This document shows positions 5,701-8,125 of a stretch of 8,125 nucleotides of DNA, piece after piece (position 1 is the first letter of the stretch; every line of letters starts with the position of its first letter). The stretch lies in assembly GCA_031281115.1 (NCBI GenBank), contig JAITFV010000193.1, positions 1-8,125 on the forward strand, written 5' to 3'. The notes under the pieces are model-generated. The model was not told the origin of the DNA, did not search any database, and worked only from the letters and a program-made list of their open reading frames with translations. The stretch is from Oscillospiraceae bacterium (lineage in GTDB: Bacteria; Bacillota; Clostridia; Oscillospirales; Ruminococcaceae). Both the position numbers and the translations under genes were made by a program.

Positions 5701-6943
5701 TCTTCCATATTGTAACGCGCTGCACGTCAAGGGCTTTACCTATGATTTCCATTGCTTTCAACAGAGAATCATTAAAATTTTCTAAATCCGGTTCAAGCAG
5801 AATCTCGGATATATGGTTCGCGCTACCGAGGAGCATATTCTGCCTGTCAAGCTCGTCAAGCATCCGCTTGGATTCGCGCAGGTCGCGTATGTATGATGAA
5901 ACAACGTAATCATTGGTTTCATCAGAGTTACGGACGAAGGTGACTTCTGTAGGGATTAACTCACCTTCCGCAGACTGATACGTATATTCAAAAACGCTCT
6001 TCCCGTGCATTAGTGCCTTTTTTATATGTTCTTTAGCGTAAATATCGGAAAAAATACCATTCGGCTGGCGTTCCGGCGTAAGCCGGTCGTGATAATGCTC
6101 AATGTAATCCTGTTTATCAATCATGCCGAAAAGTCTGACAGCTTCCTCATTGCAGTCAAGCAGTTTCAAATCTTTATCCCACAGGTTACAGGCGAGCGGC
6201 GTAGAGTCAAGCATCAGCATAACAGATTCAAACTCCCGTTCAGTCATATCCATGGTTGTTTTAAGCTCTGTTATATCTCTGATAACCCCAAGTATACCTA
6301 TAACTTTATCGCTGCGGATTATAGGCGTTTTGACAGTTTCGCAGAATTTTTTGGTACCGTCGGGGAATATGAACCAGCCTCTTGTTTTGACAGTTTTTTT
6401 ATCGCTTATAACCTTTTGGTCAGCATAGTTAAAATCATCCGGCAATCTTTCTACAAGCCCTTCTATTTCCGGCGCTGTTTTACCGATAATCTCAGATTCA
6501 TCTATCCCTACGAAAGCCTCGTAATTGCTGTTACAGCTTGTATAGGCGAACCTTAAATCCTTGCTTATTATCATATCGGGAACCGCGCTGTACATTGTTG
6601 ACATCGTAAGTAGCCGGCTTTTATACTGATTGCGTTTCATATTGTTTAAAATAAGCATAACAAGCATCACGATAATCATGCTTGCAAGGACACACATAGT
6701 CAAACCTATATAAAATGCGCGCTGTGCGGCAGCAGCTGTCATATTTTCATAGGTATCGGTTTCCGACCGGGTTATATCTGAAGCGTCAATATGCGACGCA
6801 GCTGCATCGGCGTTTTCAGAATCATGAACGCCAAAACAACCCGCGGCGCCCAGTAAGGCGGCACAGGTTGCAATCAAAAGTAACAGCGGTTTTATCAGGT
6901 TTATTTGAAAACATCGTGCTTTAAACATTCTTGCTTTAAACAT
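2738..6943 (-). CDS. Membrane-bound hybrid sensor histidine kinase (PAS-PAS-GAF-PAS-HisKA-HATPase-pseudoREC-REC-HPt)
   Basis: The 1401-residue kinase has a hydrophobic leader (about 15-35) ending in a lipobox-like GAAGC (Cys36), a 40-residue outer loop, and a transmembrane helix (77-100). PAS domains follow at about 113-230 and 236-358, a GAF domain at about 373-530, and a third PAS at about 562-678 with Cys609, 621, 624 and 626. HisKA has its phospho-acceptor at H699 (FLAHMSHEIRTPMNAIIG). The ATPase domain shows the N-box (N812/N816), DSGRG (852-856) and GVGLGL (882-887). Residues 936-1045 look like a receiver fold without its Asp. A true receiver follows (D1067, D1068, phospho-acceptor D1111, T1146, K1168). 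An HPt domain has H1266 in VHALKSAAKNIGA, and a helical tail runs from 1331 to 1401. The kinase should phosphorylate itself and relay His-Asp-His to an outside receiver, most likely the HD-GYP protein encoded just upstream. ATG 6943 overlaps that gene by 8 bp and has AGAGGG nine bases before it; a second in-frame ATG at 6928 is a weaker option. Confidence 0.93.
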   Translation of the reverse strand: MFKARMFKARCFQINLIKPLLLLIATCAALLGAAGCFGVHDSENADAAASHIDASDITRSETDTYENMTAAAAQRAFYIGLTMCVLASMIIVMLVMLILNNMKRNQYKSRLLTMSTMYSAVPDMIISKDLRFAYTSCNSNYEAFVGIDESEIIGKTAPEIEGLVERLPDDFNYADQKVISDKKTVKTRGWFIFPDGTKKFCETVKTPIIRSDKVIGILGVIRDITELKTTMDMTEREFESVMLMLDSTPLACNLWDKDLKLLDCNEEAVRLFGMIDKQDYIEHYHDRLTPERQPNGIFSDIYAKEHIKKALMHGKSVFEYTYQSAEGELIPTEVTFVRNSDETNDYVVSSYIRDLRESKRMLDELDRQNMLLGSANHISEILLEPDLENFNDSLLKAMEIIGKALDVQRVTIWKNYIKDGIAHSLLTHEWVDNVPRQDPSGSDIPYGNSPWHKTLLSGECIKGLVRDMEPSRKNALKDRGILSLFVMPVFVHDNYWGFVGFDDCVNERIFTENEEKIMRSAGLMVVNTFFRHDVTLDLVDTMDQLAAAVKEANEANRIKTNSLNALEKILNSIDTLIYVTIPETHEILFMNDSMKRHYGIEGDPTGKICFEVLQEGMTGKCEFCPCRKLDEDPDRIITWEEHSTLTNRIYSNVDRYISWINGQKVHIQNSVDITELVAAKEQAEQGNRAKSAFLAHMSHEIRTPMNAIIGMTELALREENPNDLREHVLTVKQASSNMLSIINDILDFSRIEAGNLKIITKDYLFSSLLNDVINIIRMKIIDSPVRFAVNADCNIPNSLIGDEVRIRQILINLLGNAVKYTDKGFVLFNAYCETTENDLGSDTTTLIMEISDSGRGIKPEHVERLFGEYVQIDDERRHGIEGVGLGLTITKSLVKAMYGTIQVESEYGKGSKFIVKLPQKVSSNDKLAAIDNPESKKVLIYERREIYSDSIHSAIENMKGYCTVISDEVELEETITNNTFNFIFTSYTLYERSKDIFIKSKDNARIVLLAEFGEKIPERGLSVLSMPVYSMAIANILNNISDSYLYSEINEAVVRFTAPGAKVLVVDDINTNLRVAKGLLTPYQMQIDLCSSGMEAIAAVQSKDYDIIFMDHRMPEMDGMEATARIRALSDGDEKYFTNVPIVALTANAVSGTREMFLENGFDEYLSKPIDTVKLNSVLDKFIPKKKQRGLSETSSIILPQIELEIKPPVAIKGINVNKGIAVSAGSLTNYMETLSMFFEDGTERAEQLKEYIASGDMESYTTCVHALKSAAKNIGAEELSKLAYNLEYASKHGDTAFVNKSNGLFLDDLNELLVRIKQAVSSSHNGTEPTDMNLLKPGLTALAKALEEMDAGAINSAINELHKNARNEKIAEAVRGISAKILMSEYNEAAESVKKLLAES

Positions 6944-6947
6944 TCTT
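6918..6947. repeat. 15-bp tandem duplication across the stop/start overlap
   Basis: GCTTTAAACATTCTT occurs twice head to tail (6918-6932 and 6933-6947), followed by GCTTA. On the - strand each unit carries AATGTTTAAA, so each holds both an ATG for the kinase and the TAA used by the upstream gene. The unit is five codons, which duplicates MFKAR at the kinase N-terminus and leaves both frames intact. Confidence 0.85.
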
Positions 6948-8009
6948 GCTTACCCTCTCAAATTCCTTCTCATATTCAAGGAATAACTCAATAAGCACAG
7001 GGTCAAAGTGAGAGCCGCTGCTGCTTTTAATAATATCTAAAGCTTCGTTATGAGTGAAAGCTTTTTTATAAGGCCGCTCGGAAATTAACGCATCATAAAC
7101 ATCGACAATCGCCATAATTCTGCCGAGCAGAGGTATAAATTCTTTCGCAAGCCCCCGGGGATAGCCGCTGCCGTCCCACTTCTCATGGTGAGTAGCGACA
7201 AAAATTTTAGCGTACTCCAAGAATTCCCATTCCGAGGAGTCCTTTTTAATTTTATCAATAATGCTTTCGCCGAAGGTCGTATGTTCTTTAACCTGGTCGA
7301 ATTCCTCTTTGGTAAGTTTGCCCGGTTTTAGCAAGACAGCGTCTTTAATGGCAATTTTGCCGACATCGTGAAGCTGAGCAGATTGAATAACGAGATTCTT
7401 ATCCCAATCTGCCATCTCATCTTCATGTAATCCTTTTTCCTCCATTGCTCTAATCATTACCCTTAAAAAAGCCTGTGTACGCGCAATATGCCCGCCTGTG
7501 ATGTCATCGCGGCATTCTACAAGCTCTGCCATTGTGTGAAGCAACGCGTTTTGCAATTCCATAACAGAGCGGGTCTTATTAACAACGCGCTCCAATAAGT
7601 CATTATTCAATTGTTTAAGTTCCTGCCTCTGTCCCTCGGCAATCAAGTGCGCTTCCACTCTTTTAATGAGCAACGGCGGTGAAAAAGGTTTAGCTATGTA
7701 ATCAACTGCACCGAGCGAGATACCCTCAAGTTCGCTGTTACCGTCAATCTTCGCAGTCAGGAAAATAACGGGGATATGCGCGGTCTGCTCGTTGTCCTTG
7801 AGGATTTTTAATATCTCAAATCCGTTCATAACCGGCATATTTACGTCAAGCAATATTAAATCGGGCATCACTTTTTCAAGCAACGTAAAAAGTTTCTTAC
7901 CGGACGGCACGGTGAAAACATCATACATTTTCGAGAGATTATTTCTCGCCACCACTAAATTGGTTATATCATCGTCAACGATAACGAGCAGTTTTCTTTT
8001 CTCTTGCAT
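6936..8009 (-). CDS. Response regulator with HD-GYP output, predicted cyclic-di-GMP phosphodiesterase
   Basis: The 357-residue soluble protein has a receiver domain (about 5-122): acidic pair D12/D13, phospho-acceptor D55 in LILLDVNMP, T85 and K107 in AKPF. A helical linker follows (about 123-160), then an HD-GYP domain (about 160-350). The metal and catalytic residues are all visible: H174 (GGHIAR), H214-D215 in HDVGK, H243 (KEHT), H274-H275 in HHEKWDGSGYP, and D303 (VDVYDAL). The GYP signature (282-284) and ERPYKKAF are intact, so an active enzyme that hydrolyses c-di-GMP to pGpG/GMP is expected, as in RpfG-like proteins. This is family knowledge; activity is inferred. It is the first gene of a two-gene unit, its stop TAA (6936-6938) overlapping the start of the hybrid kinase. 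The start ATG at 8009 has GGAGG seven bases before it. Phosphorylation of D55 by the kinase HPt domain is the likely switch. Confidence 0.93.
   Translation of the reverse strand: MQEKRKLLVIVDDDITNLVVARNNLSKMYDVFTVPSGKKLFTLLEKVMPDLILLDVNMPVMNGFEILKILKDNEQTAHIPVIFLTAKIDGNSELEGISLGAVDYIAKPFSPPLLIKRVEAHLIAEGQRQELKQLNNDLLERVVNKTRSVMELQNALLHTMAELVECRDDITGGHIARTQAFLRVMIRAMEEKGLHEDEMADWDKNLVIQSAQLHDVGKIAIKDAVLLKPGKLTKEEFDQVKEHTTFGESIIDKIKKDSSEWEFLEYAKIFVATHHEKWDGSGYPRGLAKEFIPLLGRIMAIVDVYDALISERPYKKAFTHNEALDIIKSSSGSHFDPVLIELFLEYEKEFERVSKNV
6953..6958 (-). promoter_or_regulatory. Ribosome binding site of the hybrid kinase inside the HD-GYP gene
   Basis: AGAGGG on the - strand lies 9 bases before ATG 6943-6941, within the last codons (Glu-Arg-Val) of the upstream gene. 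It favours the first Met over the duplicated one at 6928, and with the 8-bp overlap it points to coupled translation. Confidence 0.55.
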
Positions 8010-8016
8010 TTCCTGA

Positions 8017-8021
8017 CCTCC
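8017..8021 (-). promoter_or_regulatory. Ribosome binding site of the HD-GYP gene
   Basis: GGAGG on the - strand sits 7 bases before the ATG at 8009-8007 and fixes this start. Confidence 0.8.
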
Positions 8022-8030
8022 GCTTAGCCG

Positions 8031-8063
8031 ATAATATAGTGTTTTTTACTTTAGAATAACACT
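8031..8063 (-). promoter_or_regulatory. Possible promoter and flanking inverted repeat ahead of the HD-GYP/kinase unit
   Basis: On the - strand TATTAT (8036-8031) resembles a -10 box; 17 bases upstream is TTATTC (8059-8054), a poor -35 match. Arms AGTGTT (8038-8043) and AACACT (8058-8063) form an inverted repeat that would cover the spacer and -35, as an operator might. The leader would be short, about 15-20 bases. All of this is tentative. The rest of the gap up to 8125 is AT-rich; it contains the 16-mer at 8065-8080 and no other feature that I can identify. Confidence 0.3.
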
Positions 8064-8064
8064 C

Positions 8065-8080
8065 TGTTAGATGATTGTAT
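8065..8080 (+). repeat. 16-mer shared with the gap at 624-639
   Basis: TGTTAGATGATTGTAT here matches TGTTAGATGACTGTAT at 624-639 at 15 of 16 positions, same strand. Both copies are intergenic. It could be a shared regulatory site or a chance AT-rich match. Confidence 0.35.
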
Positions 8081-8125
8081 TGATATATGCAATAATGCTT
8101 ATACTAAATCCAATAAACCAGTTTA

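Overview
The window looks like chromosome of an anaerobic, Gram-positive-type Clostridia relative (Oscillospiraceae-like). This rests on the style of the genes: a KKLLSIL...LAAGC lipoprotein signal peptide, strong AGGAGG ribosome binding sites, an AraC/GyrI-type regulator, and a giant hybrid sensor kinase paired with a receiver-HD-GYP protein. The taxonomy is an inference from protein style, not from a marker gene. Coding density is high, every gap is under 200 bp, and there is no RNA gene, insertion sequence, phage gene or CRISPR array.

Left part (1-1595, + strand): the C-terminal two thirds of an ABC transporter solute-binding protein (family 1 type) runs in from outside the window. After a 78-bp gap that holds a long nested inverted repeat comes a 300-residue surface lipoprotein. 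It has a Glu-Pro repeat stalk and a globular domain that I cannot assign to a family. Its transcript meets the opposite-strand genes at a cluster of three perfect palindromes (1624-1694), which probably acts as a two-way terminator.

Right part (1722-8009, - strand, transcribed right to left): a receiver-HD-GYP response regulator (predicted c-di-GMP phosphodiesterase) overlaps by 8 bp a 1401-residue membrane hybrid histidine kinase. The kinase order is lipobox-like leader, transmembrane helix, PAS, PAS, GAF, cysteine-rich PAS, HisKA, HATPase, degenerate receiver, receiver, HPt, helical tail. About 190 bp further downstream on the same strand is a one-component AraC-type regulator with a GyrI-like ligand-binding domain.

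How they fit: the kinase carries the full His-Asp-His chain (H699, D1111, H1266), and its operon partner supplies the next Asp (D55) fused to an HD-GYP output. The simplest reading is a dedicated phosphorelay that converts an envelope or redox/ligand signal into c-di-GMP breakdown. The AraC gene is probably a separate unit. It contains a near-ideal internal ribosome binding site that could make the GyrI-like domain as a free protein. No wholly new system is evident. The best leads are that internal start, the lipobox and cysteine cluster of the kinase, the in-frame 15-bp duplication across the stop/start overlap, and the structured intergenic repeats.
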